Shown: positions 23,462 through 32,159, numbered from the stretch's first letter. The stretch: DNA of 41,813 bases from Alphaproteobacteria bacterium (GCA_017307275.1 JAFKFK010000043.1:1-41813); one strand, 5' to 3'. Numbers and translations are program-made. Notes: generated by a model not told the origin, from the letters alone.

Positions 23462-23600
23462 AGTTAGTGGGTGGCGGCGGGGGCCTCCACCCAACTGGAT
23501 TAAAAACTGTGAACGGGGTTGGCCTCCGTAGGCCCGGGGAGAGATAGCCCCGGAAAACCAACCCCGCCCCCAAGTCTCCAGACGTTACTGGAGCCTCCCT
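23410..23600 (-). ncRNA. candidate structured RNA between htrA and its terminator
   Basis: Between the htrA stop (23620) and a strong terminator lie about 200 bases with no reading frame but dense complementarity. Read 5' to 3' on the minus strand there are four elements. (1) A hairpin CTCCAG/CTGGAG (23593-23576). (2) A three-way junction closed by a perfect 9-bp stem, CGGGGTTGG (23566-23558) with CCAACCCCG (23522-23514), enclosing a 6-bp hairpin with an 8-base loop (23553-23534) and a small hairpin (23532-23523). (3) A stem AGTT+GGGTGG/CCACCC+AACT (23496-23462). (4) The terminator stem. Five Gs in the linker (23567-23571) could pair with five Cs in loop 3 (23479-23483), a possible pseudoknot. 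It may be an independent small RNA or an htrA 3' UTR. No known family is recognised. Confidence 0.45.
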
Positions 23601-23619
23601 TGAGTGAGTCCCAGCGACC

Positions 23620-25143
23620 TCAGGCGCTGCGGGGAGAGATAGCGACGAAGCGGGTCATCCCCTCGCGATACACCTTCATGAGGACCGGCTTGCCGGTCTT
23701 CTTCGCTTCCGTGAGCTTCTCGACGGCGCTCTTCGGGCTGTCGACGGAGTCCTTGCCAACCTGCTGCAGGACGTCGCCGGCCTTCAGGCCCTGGTCGTCG
23801 GCCGGGCTGCCCGGCTCGACCGTGGCCACCACGACACCCTTCATCTCGCCGTCGAGGCCGAGCTGCTTGCGCGCCTCCGAGGAGAGCGGCGCCAGCGACA
23901 CGCCGTAGGACAGCGGCTGAGCCTTGGCAGCTTCGCCCGACTTGCCGTCGGCCTTGGCCTTGATGATCGCCGACTCTTCCTTCTGGTCGCCGACCTTTGC
24001 CGTCAGGCTCATGTCCTTGCCGTCGCGCCACACACCCAGCTTCACCGAGGTGCCCGGCTTGATGGCGGAGATCATGCGCGTCAGCTCCTTGACGCTCTCG
24101 ATCTTCTTGCCATCGACGCTCACGATCACGTCGCCCGACTTCACGCCGGCGGCCAGAGCGGGACTGTCCGGCTGGACCATCGCCACCAAGGCGCCCTTGT
24201 CACCGTTGAGCGACAGGCTCTCGGCGATCTCCTTGCTCATCGGCTGGATCTGGACACCCAGCAGGCCACGCTCGACCCGGCCGTTGTCCTTGAGCTGGGC
24301 CACCACCGGCTCGGCGAGCGAGGACGGAATGGCGAAGCCCAGGCCGATGTTGCCGCCGGTCGGCGAGAAGATGGCGGTGTTGATGCCGATCACCTTGCCT
24401 TCCATGTCGAACAGCGGGCCACCCGAGTTGCCGCGGTTGATGGCCGCGTCGGTCTGGATGTAGTCGTCGAACGGACCGGAGTGGATGTCACGGCCGCGCG
24501 CCGACACGATGCCCGTGGTCACGGTGCCACCGAGGCCGAACGGGTTGCCGACCGCCATCACCGCCTGGCCGACGCGCACCTTGCCGGCGTCGCCGAAGGT
24601 GACGAACGGGAGCGGCTTGTCGCTCTCGACCTTGAGCACGGCCAGGTCGGTCTTCTCGTCGCCGCCCATCATCTTGGCCGGCAGCTTGGTGCCGTCCGCC
24701 ATGGTGATGGTGATCGAGTCGGCCTTGCCGACCACGTGGTAGTTCGTGACGATCGTGCCCTTGGCGTCGACGATGAAGCCCGTGCCGACGGCCTGGGCCT
24801 TCTCCTTCGACTGCGGACGCTTGCCATCCGGGCGCTGGCCCGGCTGCATCGGCTGACCGAAGCGCTCGGCAAAGCGCTTCATGAACTCTTCCATCTGCTG
24901 CTGCTGGGCGTTGCCCGACATGCGGGTCTCGTCGCCATCCTCGGCGCCGGCCTTCATGGTCACGGCGACGTTCACGACGGCGGGGGTGACTTTGGCGGCC
25001 AGATCCGAGAAATCCTGGACTGCGGCCACTGGCTGGCCGGCAACGGCTGCCGGAGCGGTGAACATCGGCGCGATGAGCGCCGGCGCCGTCAGGGCAGTCG
25101 TCAGCGCCAGGGCAGTCAGAATACGGGTCTTGGTCTTGCTCAT
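23620..25143 (-). CDS. degP: periplasmic serine protease HtrA/DegP (Do family)
   Basis: A 507-residue Do-type protease and chaperone for misfolded envelope proteins. After a signal peptide (residues 1-35, cleavage near AVAG) come a Gln/Met-rich LA-loop-like segment (77-100), the trypsin-like domain with catalytic His136 (TNYHVVG), Asp166 (DEKTDLAVL) and Ser240 (NRGNSGGPLF), and two PDZ domains (about 285-380 and 405-500). GGAGGAGG lies 9 to 16 bases before the ATG. It is divergent from a two-component system across 132 bases, an arrangement typical of envelope-stress control, so direct regulation by that system is a reasonable inference. Confidence 0.95.
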   Translation of the reverse strand: MSKTKTRILTALALTTALTAPALIAPMFTAPAAVAGQPVAAVQDFSDLAAKVTPAVVNVAVTMKAGAEDGDETRMSGNAQQQQMEEFMKRFAERFGQPMQPGQRPDGKRPQSKEKAQAVGTGFIVDAKGTIVTNYHVVGKADSITITMADGTKLPAKMMGGDEKTDLAVLKVESDKPLPFVTFGDAGKVRVGQAVMAVGNPFGLGGTVTTGIVSARGRDIHSGPFDDYIQTDAAINRGNSGGPLFDMEGKVIGINTAIFSPTGGNIGLGFAIPSSLAEPVVAQLKDNGRVERGLLGVQIQPMSKEIAESLSLNGDKGALVAMVQPDSPALAAGVKSGDVIVSVDGKKIESVKELTRMISAIKPGTSVKLGVWRDGKDMSLTAKVGDQKEESAIIKAKADGKSGEAAKAQPLSYGVSLAPLSSEARKQLGLDGEMKGVVVATVEPGSPADDQGLKAGDVLQQVGKDSVDSPKSAVEKLTEAKKTGKPVLMKVYREGMTRFVAISPRSA

Positions 25144-25275
25144 AATCTAAAACCTCCTCCTTGGGGGCACGCGGAATATGAGCTTTGGCCTGTAGCGTCC
25201 TGATGGCCGCCAGATTGAATGTTTGTATAGTTGGGGAGCGTTGCGCCGGGGCACGGCGCCAGTTAGACGGGCGTC

Positions 25276-25950
25276 GTGAAAATCCTCCTCGTTGAAGACG
25301 ACAAACAGACCGCCGACTACATCGCCAAGGGCCTGCGCGAGCATGGCCATGTGGTCGACCATGCCGACAACGGCCGCGATGGCCTCTACCTCGCCACCGG
25401 CGAGAAGTACGACGTGCTGATTGTCGACCGCATGCTGCCGGCGATGGACGGGCTCTCCCTCGTCAAGGCCGCCCGTGCCTCCGGCATGACGGCGCCGGTC
25501 CTCTTCCTCACCACGATGGGCGGGGTCGACGATCGCGTGGCCGGCCTCGAAGCCGGCGGCGACGACTATCTCACCAAGCCTTTCGCCTTCGCCGAGCTGC
25601 GTGCGCGCATCGGCGCCCTCGCCCGCCGGCCGCCGATCGTGGCGACGACCTCGCTGGGCGTCGGCGACCTCGAAATGGATCTGCTGGCACGCACCGTGAC
25701 GCGCGCCGGTAAGCGCATCGAGTTGCTGGCCCAGGAGTTCAAGATCCTGGAGTACCTGCTCCGCCACGCCGGAGAGGTCGTGACGCGCACCATGCTCCTC
25801 GAGAAGGTCTGGGACTTCCATTTCGATCCCAAGACCAACATCGTCGAGACGCATATCAGCCGCCTGCGCTCCAAGATCGACAAGGGCTTCGACAAGCCCC
25901 TGCTCCATACGATCAGGGGGGCTGGCTATGTCGTCCGGGCGCCTGATTAG
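25276..25950 (+). CDS. OmpR-family response regulator
   Basis: The 224-residue regulator starts at GTG 25276 with no clear Shine-Dalgarno sequence. The receiver domain has the acidic pair Asp8/Asp9 (VEDD), the phosphoacceptor Asp51 (IVDRMLP), Thr80 and Lys101 (YLTKPF). The C-terminal winged helix (about 125-223) has the OmpR pattern LLAQEFKILEYLLRHAGEVVTR and VWDFHFDPKTNIVETHISRLRSKID. It overlaps the kinase gene by 23 bases. Divergent placement from htrA suggests an envelope-stress regulon. Confidence 0.94.
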   Translation: MKILLVEDDKQTADYIAKGLREHGHVVDHADNGRDGLYLATGEKYDVLIVDRMLPAMDGLSLVKAARASGMTAPVLFLTTMGGVDDRVAGLEAGGDDYLTKPFAFAELRARIGALARRPPIVATTSLGVGDLEMDLLARTVTRAGKRIELLAQEFKILEYLLRHAGEVVTRTMLLEKVWDFHFDPKTNIVETHISRLRSKIDKGFDKPLLHTIRGAGYVVRAPD

Positions 25951-27298
25951 GATTCTGCGCTCGGCAAGCTTCCGCCTGCCGCTGCTCTACGCCGTCCTGT
26001 TCATCCTCTCGGCCGGCGCGTTGTTCGTCACCGTCTACTGGACGGCGACGGCGGCAATGCAGAGCGACATGTCGGCGGTGCTGCGTTCCGAGGCCTACCA
26101 GCTCGCCGAGGTGCACCGCCGCAGCGGCCTTTCCGGCCTCGCCGACCAGATCACACGGCGCATCAACTTCCGCACGCGCGGCCCCATCTTCTACCTGTTG
26201 CAGGCGCCCAACCGCCGGGTCGTCGTCGGCAACCTGCCCGGCATGCCGCCGGTCGAAGGCTCGATCGACTTCATCCCGCAGCGCGAGGCGCCCGAGGCCG
26301 ATGTCGACCATTCGAAGCTGATGGGCTTCGGCCTCACCCTGCCCGATGGGTCGTTCCTGCTGGTGGCGCAGGATTCGACGCGGCTCACCGACATGCAGCA
26401 CGCCATTGTGCGCGCCTTCTTCTGGTCGAGCGGGCTCGCCTTGCTGCTGGCAATCGCCGGCGGCGCCGTGCTGGGCACCAACTTCCTGCGCCGCATCGAC
26501 ACCATCACACGCACCAGCCGCGCCATCATGGAGGGCGATCTTTCCGCCCGCATCCCCGTGCGCGGCACGCAGGACGAGATCGACCAGCTCGTCTCCAGCC
26601 TCAACGCCATGCTGGCCCGCATCCAGCAGCTCATGGACGGCCTGCGCCAGGTGTCCAGCGACATCGCCCACGACCTGCGCACGCCGCTCGGCCGCCTCCG
26701 CCAGCAACTCGAAGACGCCCGCGAACGCGCCACCTCGACTGCCGACTACGAAGCGGCGACCGACGCGGCCATCGAGGAAGCCGATTCCCTGCTGGAAACC
26801 TTCTCCGCCCTGTTGCGTATCGCCCAGGTCGAAGCCGGCGCGCAGAAGAGTGGCTTTGCCGAATTCGATCTGTCCGACCTGCTGTCGAGCCTCGGCGAAA
26901 CCTACACACCGGTGGCCGAAGACGCCGAGCATCCGCTCGAAGTCCAAGTCGACAGCGGCGTGAGGTTGACGGGCGACCGCCAACTCATCGCCCAGCTCGT
27001 TTCCAACCTTCTGGAGAACGCGCTACGCCATACGCCGGCCGGTACGAAGCTCTCGCTGCGCCTGCGCAAGCAGGCAACCGGCTTCGAGCTGGAGATCGCC
27101 GACAATGGCCCGGGCATTCCGGCCGTCGAGCACGACAAGGTGTTCGACCGCTTCTATCGCCTCGACCGCAGCCGTTCGACATCCGGCAGCGGCCTGGGCC
27201 TCGCCATGGTGAAGGCCATTGCCGGCCTGCACGGCCTTACGATCAAGCTTGAAGACGCCCGCCCCGGCCTGCGGGTCGTCCTTCAGACGGCCAGGTAG
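25928..27298 (+). CDS. sensor histidine kinase
   Basis: A 456-residue membrane kinase with a transmembrane helix near 19-40, a periplasmic domain of about 120 residues, and a second helix near 162-184. A HAMP domain follows (about 185-235). The DHp helix carries the phosphorylated His248 (SSDIAHDLRTPLGRL). The ATP-binding domain has the N box (NLLENALRHT), the G1 box (DNGPGI) and the G2 box (GSGLGLAM). It is translationally coupled to the regulator gene. Its stop codon lies within the 3' end of the converging livF gene (16-base overlap). Confidence 0.94.
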   Translation: MSSGRLIRILRSASFRLPLLYAVLFILSAGALFVTVYWTATAAMQSDMSAVLRSEAYQLAEVHRRSGLSGLADQITRRINFRTRGPIFYLLQAPNRRVVVGNLPGMPPVEGSIDFIPQREAPEADVDHSKLMGFGLTLPDGSFLLVAQDSTRLTDMQHAIVRAFFWSSGLALLLAIAGGAVLGTNFLRRIDTITRTSRAIMEGDLSARIPVRGTQDEIDQLVSSLNAMLARIQQLMDGLRQVSSDIAHDLRTPLGRLRQQLEDARERATSTADYEAATDAAIEEADSLLETFSALLRIAQVEAGAQKSGFAEFDLSDLLSSLGETYTPVAEDAEHPLEVQVDSGVRLTGDRQLIAQLVSNLLENALRHTPAGTKLSLRLRKQATGFELEIADNGPGIPAVEHDKVFDRFYRLDRSRSTSGSGLGLAMVKAIAGLHGLTIKLEDARPGLRVVLQTAR

Positions 27299-27999
27299 CG
27301 CTTCTTCACGTCGTCGTTGGCGCGCAGCTCGTCGATCGAGCCACGATAGACGATGTGGCCCTTGTCAATCACCGCCACGTGGCTCGCGATATCCAGGCAG
27401 AAATGCATGTTCTGCTCCGCCACGATCAGGGTGATGCCCATGCCGCGCAGCCGCTGGATCAACTCGCCGATCTTCTCGACGATGATCGGCGCCAAGCCCT
27501 CGCTGGGCTCGTCGAGCAGCAGGACGTCGGGGTTGCCCATCAGGGTGCGCGCGATGGTGAGCATCTGCTGCTCGCCGCCCGAGAGGCGGCCGCCCATGCG
27601 GGTACGCATCGAAGCGAGGATCGGGAAGACGTCGTAGATCTTCTCCAGGGTCCAGTCGGAACGCCCGCCGACACCTGTCTTGATGCCGATCTTGAGATTG
27701 TCCTCGACCGAATGCTCGGGGAAGATCTGCCGATCCTCCGGCACGAAGCCGATGCCTTCACGGGCGATCCGGTCGGCCGTGAACTTCTGCACCGCCACGC
27801 CATGGACCGATATCGCGCCGCGCTTGGGCGGCGCCAGACCGATGATCGCCTTCATGGTCGTGCTCTTGCCAGCGCCGTTGCGGCCGAGCAGCGCCAGCGA
27901 CTGGCCCTTCTCGACGCCGAACGAAACGCCGAACAGGATCTGGCTGGCGCCGTAGAAGACGTCGATGCCGTCGAGCTTCAGGATCTCCGCCGCGCTCAC
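27283..27999 (-). CDS. livF: branched-chain amino acid-type ABC transporter ATPase LivF (operon 1)
   Basis: The second ATPase of liv operon 1, 238 residues, starts at GTG 27999 overlapping the livG stop codon (GTGA). It has an intact Walker A GRNGAGKST (39-47), signature LSGGEQ (139-144) and Walker B VLLLDEP (159-165), with E following. The LivF length and the C-terminal segment ending in KRYLAV are normal. The substrate of the complete transporter is an amino acid or an aromatic or carboxylate relative, set by the binding protein. Its 3' end overlaps the sensor kinase gene by 16 bases. Confidence 0.93.
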   Translation of the reverse strand: MSAAEILKLDGIDVFYGASQILFGVSFGVEKGQSLALLGRNGAGKSTTMKAIIGLAPPKRGAISVHGVAVQKFTADRIAREGIGFVPEDRQIFPEHSVEDNLKIGIKTGVGGRSDWTLEKIYDVFPILASMRTRMGGRLSGGEQQMLTIARTLMGNPDVLLLDEPSEGLAPIIVEKIGELIQRLRGMGITLIVAEQNMHFCLDIASHVAVIDKGHIVYRGSIDELRANDDVKKRYLAV

Positions 28000-28763
28000 G
28001 CCGCCGCTCCTTCCGCCGAGCCGTGCGCCGACTTGCCGAGATAGGCTTCGATGACCTGCGGATTGCGCCGGACCTCCTCCGGCGTGCCCTCGGCCAGCAC
28101 CGAACCGTAGGACAGCACGCGCACCGTCTGAGCGACCTTGAAGACGATATCCATGTCGTGCTCGATGAAGATCAGGGTCATGCCGCGGGCGCGCCACAGG
28201 CGCTGCACGGTCTCGATCATGCGCCAGCGCTCCTCCGGCCCCATGCCTGCCGTCGGCTCGTCGAGCAGCAGCACCTTGGGTTCCAGCGCCAGCGCCAGGC
28301 CGATATCCAGCAGCTTCTGGTCGCCATGGCTCAGGTTGCGGCTCAGGATGCCGGCCACGCGCGTCAGCCCCAGCAGCTCCATGACCTCGTCGGCATGTTT
28401 CATGGCCGCGCCTGTGGGAAAACCTACCAGCATCGCGGTTTCGCGGCGCTGATGCGCCTGCGCGGCGGCGGCAAGCGCCTCGCGGACGGTGAGTGTCGGG
28501 AACAGGCTCGCCACCTGGAAGGCACGTCCGATTCCCCGCCGCACGATCTCGCGCCGCGACAGCCTCGAAATGTCCTCGCCAGCGAGCATTATGCGCCCGC
28601 TGTCGATCGGGAAGCGGCCGGTGATCAGGTTGAACAGCGTCGTCTTGCCGGCGCCGTTGGGGCCGATGATGGCGGTAAGCGATCCGTCGGCGAAGTCGAG
28701 CGTCACGTCGCGGGTCGCCGCGACGCCACCGAAGGATTTCTTGAGGCCCTCGAGCTTCAGCAT
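27996..28763 (-). CDS. livG: branched-chain amino acid-type ABC transporter ATPase LivG (operon 1)
   Basis: The first ATPase of liv operon 1, 255 residues from ATG 28763. It has Walker A GPNGAGKT (34-41), signature LSHGDQ (144-149), Walker B VLLLDEP (164-170) and the switch His202 (EHDMD). The long insertion between Walker A and the signature is normal for LivG. It overlaps livM by one base (TGATG) and livF by four (GTGA), so the genes are tightly coupled in one message. Confidence 0.93.
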   Translation of the reverse strand: MLKLEGLKKSFGGVAATRDVTLDFADGSLTAIIGPNGAGKTTLFNLITGRFPIDSGRIMLAGEDISRLSRREIVRRGIGRAFQVASLFPTLTVREALAAAAQAHQRRETAMLVGFPTGAAMKHADEVMELLGLTRVAGILSRNLSHGDQKLLDIGLALALEPKVLLLDEPTAGMGPEERWRMIETVQRLWRARGMTLIFIEHDMDIVFKVAQTVRVLSYGSVLAEGTPEEVRRNPQVIEAYLGKSAHGSAEGAAA

Positions 28764-29776
28764 CAGGAGCCACCTTTCCCGGTGCCGTTGGCCCCGGCGT
28801 CAGCAGCATCGCGCACCGCTTGCGCGGCCGCCTGCCGCCGGTTCTCCAGCCGCTCGGCGATCAGGTCGAGCGGACCTTTGCGCAGCCCCAGGACCAGGAT
28901 CAGGATCACGATGCCCAGCACCAGCTCGGTGTGGCTGGTGTAGGTCACGGTGATGTCGTTCAGCAGGCGCAGGATGACCGTACCGACCAACGGGCCCAGG
29001 AAGACGTTGGAGCCGCCGAGCAGGATCATGAAGATCGCTTCGCCAGAGGTCGTCCAGAAGCCGAAGTTGGGATAGGCGCCGGACACGAACAAGGTCAGCA
29101 GGATGCCGCCGACAGCTGCCACACAGGCCGAGATCACGAAGCAGGTGAGCTTCACGAGAGGCACGTTGACGCCCAGGAAGGCTGCCCGCTCCTGATTGTC
29201 CCGGATCAGCCGCAGGGTATAGCCGAACGGCGACGTCACGAGCTGGCGCAGGATGGCGATACAGACGATGAAGGCCACGCTGCAGAAGATGTAGAGCTGC
29301 GTTCGGTCGGCCAGATCGATACCCAGGAACTTCGGCCGCGGAATGCCGCCCATCAGCCCCTGGTCGCCGCCGGTGAACGACACCCAGCCCAGGATGACGT
29401 TGTAGAACAGCATCTGGAAGGCGAGCGTCAGGAAGGCGAAGTAGATCTCGTTCAGTCGCACGCAGATCGCACCGACGATCAGCGCCAGCACGGCGGTGAA
29501 GACGATGGCCAGCGCGAAGGCCGCCGGAATCGAGAACTTGCCCGACTGCATGGCCAAGCCGAAGGCGTAGGCGCCCGAGGCGAAGAACATGGCATGCCCG
29601 AACGAGACCAGCCCCGAATAGCCGATCAGGAGATTGAGCGACATGGCCAGCAGCCCGTAGGCCATGCCGAACATGATGAAGTCACGAATTGCGGGAGGAG
29701 CGCCGAACAGCGGCACCAGCAGAAGAACCAGGAGCCCCGCTCCTGCCCAGGCGAGATCGCGCCAACGTCCAGTCAT
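28763..29776 (-). CDS. livM: branched-chain amino acid-type ABC permease LivM (operon 1)
   Basis: An inner-membrane permease of 337 residues starting at ATG 29776 (AGGT upstream). The conserved GLLAMSLNLLIGYSGLVSFGHA (41-62) marks LivM, and eight to ten hydrophobic segments follow. The EAA-like cytoplasmic loop for contact with the ATPases lies near RLIRDNQERAAFLGV. A longer in-frame start would overlap livH. It pairs with LivH to form the channel. The C-terminus has a short Ala/Gly tail. Confidence 0.93.
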   Translation of the reverse strand: MTGRWRDLAWAGAGLLVLLLVPLFGAPPAIRDFIMFGMAYGLLAMSLNLLIGYSGLVSFGHAMFFASGAYAFGLAMQSGKFSIPAAFALAIVFTAVLALIVGAICVRLNEIYFAFLTLAFQMLFYNVILGWVSFTGGDQGLMGGIPRPKFLGIDLADRTQLYIFCSVAFIVCIAILRQLVTSPFGYTLRLIRDNQERAAFLGVNVPLVKLTCFVISACVAAVGGILLTLFVSGAYPNFGFWTTSGEAIFMILLGGSNVFLGPLVGTVILRLLNDITVTYTSHTELVLGIVILILVLGLRKGPLDLIAERLENRRQAAAQAVRDAADAGANGTGKGGS

Positions 29777-29783
29777 GGCCGAC

Positions 29784-30689
29784 CTACTTGTTGTGCGGGC
29801 GACCAAACAGGCCGCTCGGCTTGAAGATCAGGACCAACGCCATGATCAGGAACATCACGCCATCGACGAACAACGGAAAACCAATGCTGCCGAAGGAGCG
29901 CGTAAGACCGATGATGATCGAGGCCACGAAGGCGCCGACAATCGAGCCCATGCCGCCGATCACCGTGACGATGAAGGACTCGATCAGGATCGAGAAGCCC
30001 ATGCCCGGCGTCAGCGAGCGCACGGGCGCCGCCAGAGCTCCAGCTGCGCCCGCGAGCGCGCTGCCGATGCCGAACACCGCGGCATAGTAGAGGTTCACCC
30101 TGATGCCCAACGCAGACACCATCGGGCCGTTGACGGCGGCGGCGCGCACGATGTTGCCGAAGCGCGTGCGCGCGATCACCAGCCAGAGCAGCAGGCCAAT
30201 CGCCATCGCCGCTACGATCATGAAGATATAGAACGGCGGCACGACGCCTCCGAAAAAGCGTAGCGGTGGCAGGCGGAACTCCACCGGCATGCCCATCGAG
30301 AGCGACACTGGGCCCCAGATGATCTTGATCAAGTCATCGGAGATCAGCACGACGGCGTAGCAGACGAGAAGCTGCATCAGCACGTTCGAGCCGTAGACCT
30401 TACTCATCAAGAAGCGCTCGAAGAGGACGCCCAGCACGCCGACCGCGACCGCCGCACCAAGGGCGGAGACAAAGTAGCTGCCGGTGAGCTGGTAGAACGT
30501 CCAGGCCGCGTAGGCGCCGATCATGTAGAGCGAGCCGTGCGCGAAGTTGATGACGTTCAACACGCCGAAGATCAACGTCACGCCAGACGCGATCAGGAAC
30601 AGCAGCATGCCGATGATCATACCGCTGGTAAGTTGGGTCACGATGCACGACGTCGTTCCGACGCAGCGCATCAACGCGTCAAGATCCAC
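29784..30689 (-). CDS. livH: branched-chain amino acid-type ABC permease LivH (operon 1)
   Basis: A 301-residue inner-membrane permease. The LivH hallmark LIFGVLNVINFAHG (39-52) is present, with about eight hydrophobic segments and the loop RTRFGNIVRAAAVNGPMVSALGI that contacts the ATPases. The C-terminal segment GLFGRPHNK is typical. It starts at ATG 30689, 90 bases after the binding-protein gene, with a strong hairpin in that gap, so expression may be reduced relative to the binding protein. Confidence 0.93.
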   Translation of the reverse strand: MDLDALMRCVGTTSCIVTQLTSGMIIGMLLFLIASGVTLIFGVLNVINFAHGSLYMIGAYAAWTFYQLTGSYFVSALGAAVAVGVLGVLFERFLMSKVYGSNVLMQLLVCYAVVLISDDLIKIIWGPVSLSMGMPVEFRLPPLRFFGGVVPPFYIFMIVAAMAIGLLLWLVIARTRFGNIVRAAAVNGPMVSALGIRVNLYYAAVFGIGSALAGAAGALAAPVRSLTPGMGFSILIESFIVTVIGGMGSIVGAFVASIIIGLTRSFGSIGFPLFVDGVMFLIMALVLIFKPSGLFGRPHNK

Positions 30690-30724
30690 GGAAACTCCCA
30701 GATATTCTTATCCGCCTCATCGCT

Positions 30725-30748
30725 CCTCTCCGTCACACAACGGAGAGG
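30725..30748 (-). repeat. hairpin between the binding-protein gene and livH
   Basis: CCTCTCCGT (30725-30733) and ACGGAGAGG (30740-30748) form a perfect 9-bp stem with a 6-base loop. No T-run follows on the minus strand. Hairpins after the binding-protein gene commonly protect its mRNA or cause partial termination in ABC operons. Confidence 0.7.
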
Positions 30749-30779
30749 GCTGGCGACAATTGCGCAGTGCCTAGGTTGA

Positions 30780-32048
30780 TCAGGCGTAACCCTGCTTCTT
30801 CTTCCACTGCTTCTCGAGTTCGTAGATCGGCTCCCACGGCGACGTCTGGAAGTCCGCGATGAACGGCTCCTTGGAGAGCGAGAGGCCGTAGCCGATGATG
30901 TAGTTCACCAGCGTGTTGTCTTCCGCGCGCATGGTCACCGAGCCGCCGACGCCGAACTGCGTCTTGATCGTCATGCCCTTGATCACTTCCGCGAGCTTCT
31001 TGCCGTTGGTGTCGCCGTTGGTCTTCTTCAGCGCCTCGACGACCATCTGGGCCGCCACGTCATTCTCCCACGACCAGTTGGTCGGCTTGTGCTTCTGGGT
31101 CTTGACGTAGTTCTGGTACCACTCCTCGTTTTCCTTGGTCGGCGGTACCGTGCGGTTATAGCGGCCACCCGAGTAGACGCCCTGCGGGAACTGCTTGACC
31201 TGATCGACGACGCCGTAGTCGCCGAGATTGACCATGAACGAGGCCTGCTTGTCGAACAGGCCGTAGAGGTTGGCCTGATCGATGAAAGCGACCAGGTCGC
31301 CGCCCCACAGCGCCGAATACATGGCATCGGCCTTGGCGTTCAGCACCTTGGTCACGACCTCGGTGTAGTCCGGCTGGAAGAGCTTCGGCCAGGATTCCTC
31401 GACCACCTGGATATTGCCGTCGAAATGCTTGGCATATTCCATGAACTCGGCGGTGTTCGAGCGGCCGTAGGCATAGTCCGGCGAGCAGGTCGCCCACTTC
31501 TTGAGCCCCTTGGCCTTGGCCACCTTGGCGGCGTAGTCGCCACCGCCGATGGCATCGTGAATGCCCTGGCGGGCCGTGCGGAACGCCGTCGGGACATGCA
31601 GCTTCGGATCGGCCGTCAGCGACGAGGTTTCCGAATTACTGTGAATGCAGAGCACGCCGATCTCGCGGATCACTTCCTGCACCGCAAAGGCGCCGCTCGA
31701 CGCCTCGGCGTCGATGATGATCTGGCAGCCGTCGTTGTTGATCAGGTCGCGCGTGACCTTGGCCGCTTCCTGCGGCGCGCCCTTGGAATCGCGAACGACC
31801 AGCTCGATCTTGCGGCCGTTGATGCCACCCGCCTCGTTCACCTTGTCGAACACGACCTTGAGGCCACCGACGCTGGTCTGGCCGAGCACGGCAACGCGGC
31901 CGGACAGGATTGTTGGCACACCGATCTTGATGGCACCGCTCTGGCCTTTGACGATCGCCGGCGTTCCGATGATGCCGGCTGTGGCGAGCGCTCCTGCGCC
32001 TTTCAGAAGCTGGCGACGGCCAGTACGACGCGAGTCGATCGATGACAT
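30780..32048 (-). CDS. Liv-type substrate-binding protein with Tat-like signal (operon 1)
   Basis: The first gene of liv operon 1, 422 residues from ATG 32048 (GGGAG about 10 bases upstream). The N-terminus has a twin-arginine-type signal (SRRTGRRQLLKGAGALATAG) with cleavage near VKGQ. The mature protein is a two-lobe type I periplasmic binding protein of the LivJ group (IKIGVPTILSGRVAVLGQ, GGINGRKIELVVRDSKGAP, RDLINNDGCQIIIDAEASS, WGGDLVAFIDQANL). The ligand cannot be read from sequence; related proteins bind amino acids, amides or aromatic acids. Tat export would imply that it folds before export. Confidence 0.9.
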   Translation of the reverse strand: MSSIDSRRTGRRQLLKGAGALATAGIIGTPAIVKGQSGAIKIGVPTILSGRVAVLGQTSVGGLKVVFDKVNEAGGINGRKIELVVRDSKGAPQEAAKVTRDLINNDGCQIIIDAEASSGAFAVQEVIREIGVLCIHSNSETSSLTADPKLHVPTAFRTARQGIHDAIGGGDYAAKVAKAKGLKKWATCSPDYAYGRSNTAEFMEYAKHFDGNIQVVEESWPKLFQPDYTEVVTKVLNAKADAMYSALWGGDLVAFIDQANLYGLFDKQASFMVNLGDYGVVDQVKQFPQGVYSGGRYNRTVPPTKENEEWYQNYVKTQKHKPTNWSWENDVAAQMVVEALKKTNGDTNGKKLAEVIKGMTIKTQFGVGGSVTMRAEDNTLVNYIIGYGLSLSKEPFIADFQTSPWEPIYELEKQWKKKQGYA

Positions 32049-32104
32049 GACATTCACTCCCAAACGTTCTTTTACTTTTACGGTCGACGACCAGTTGTCT
32101 CGAT

Positions 32105-32132
32105 CTTATGAACAATTGTTCAACATGGTCAA
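32105..32132 (-). promoter_or_regulatory. promoter of liv operon 1 with a palindromic operator in the spacer
   Basis: On the minus strand TTGACC (32127-32132) and CATAAG (32105-32110) are separated by 16 bases. A perfect 14-bp palindrome, TGAACAATTGTTCA at 32109-32122, fills the spacer and touches the -10 box, a position typical for repression. A TetR-like or similar dimeric repressor would fit. The same region lies upstream of the divergent DMT exporter gene at 32160. Confidence 0.6.
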
Positions 32133-32159
32133 ACGCCTCAACGAGTCCAGGCAGCGGAC

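Noticed and set aside
23410..23600. tmRNA, RNase P RNA or SRP RNA in the structured region
   Set aside because: The T-loop, tag-coding, P4 and SRP loop sequences of those RNAs are not present.
25216..25231. TTGAAT and TATAGT near the two-component genes as a promoter
   Set aside because: Their spacing is only a few bases, so they cannot be one promoter, and no good -35 box lies 17 bases before TATAGT.
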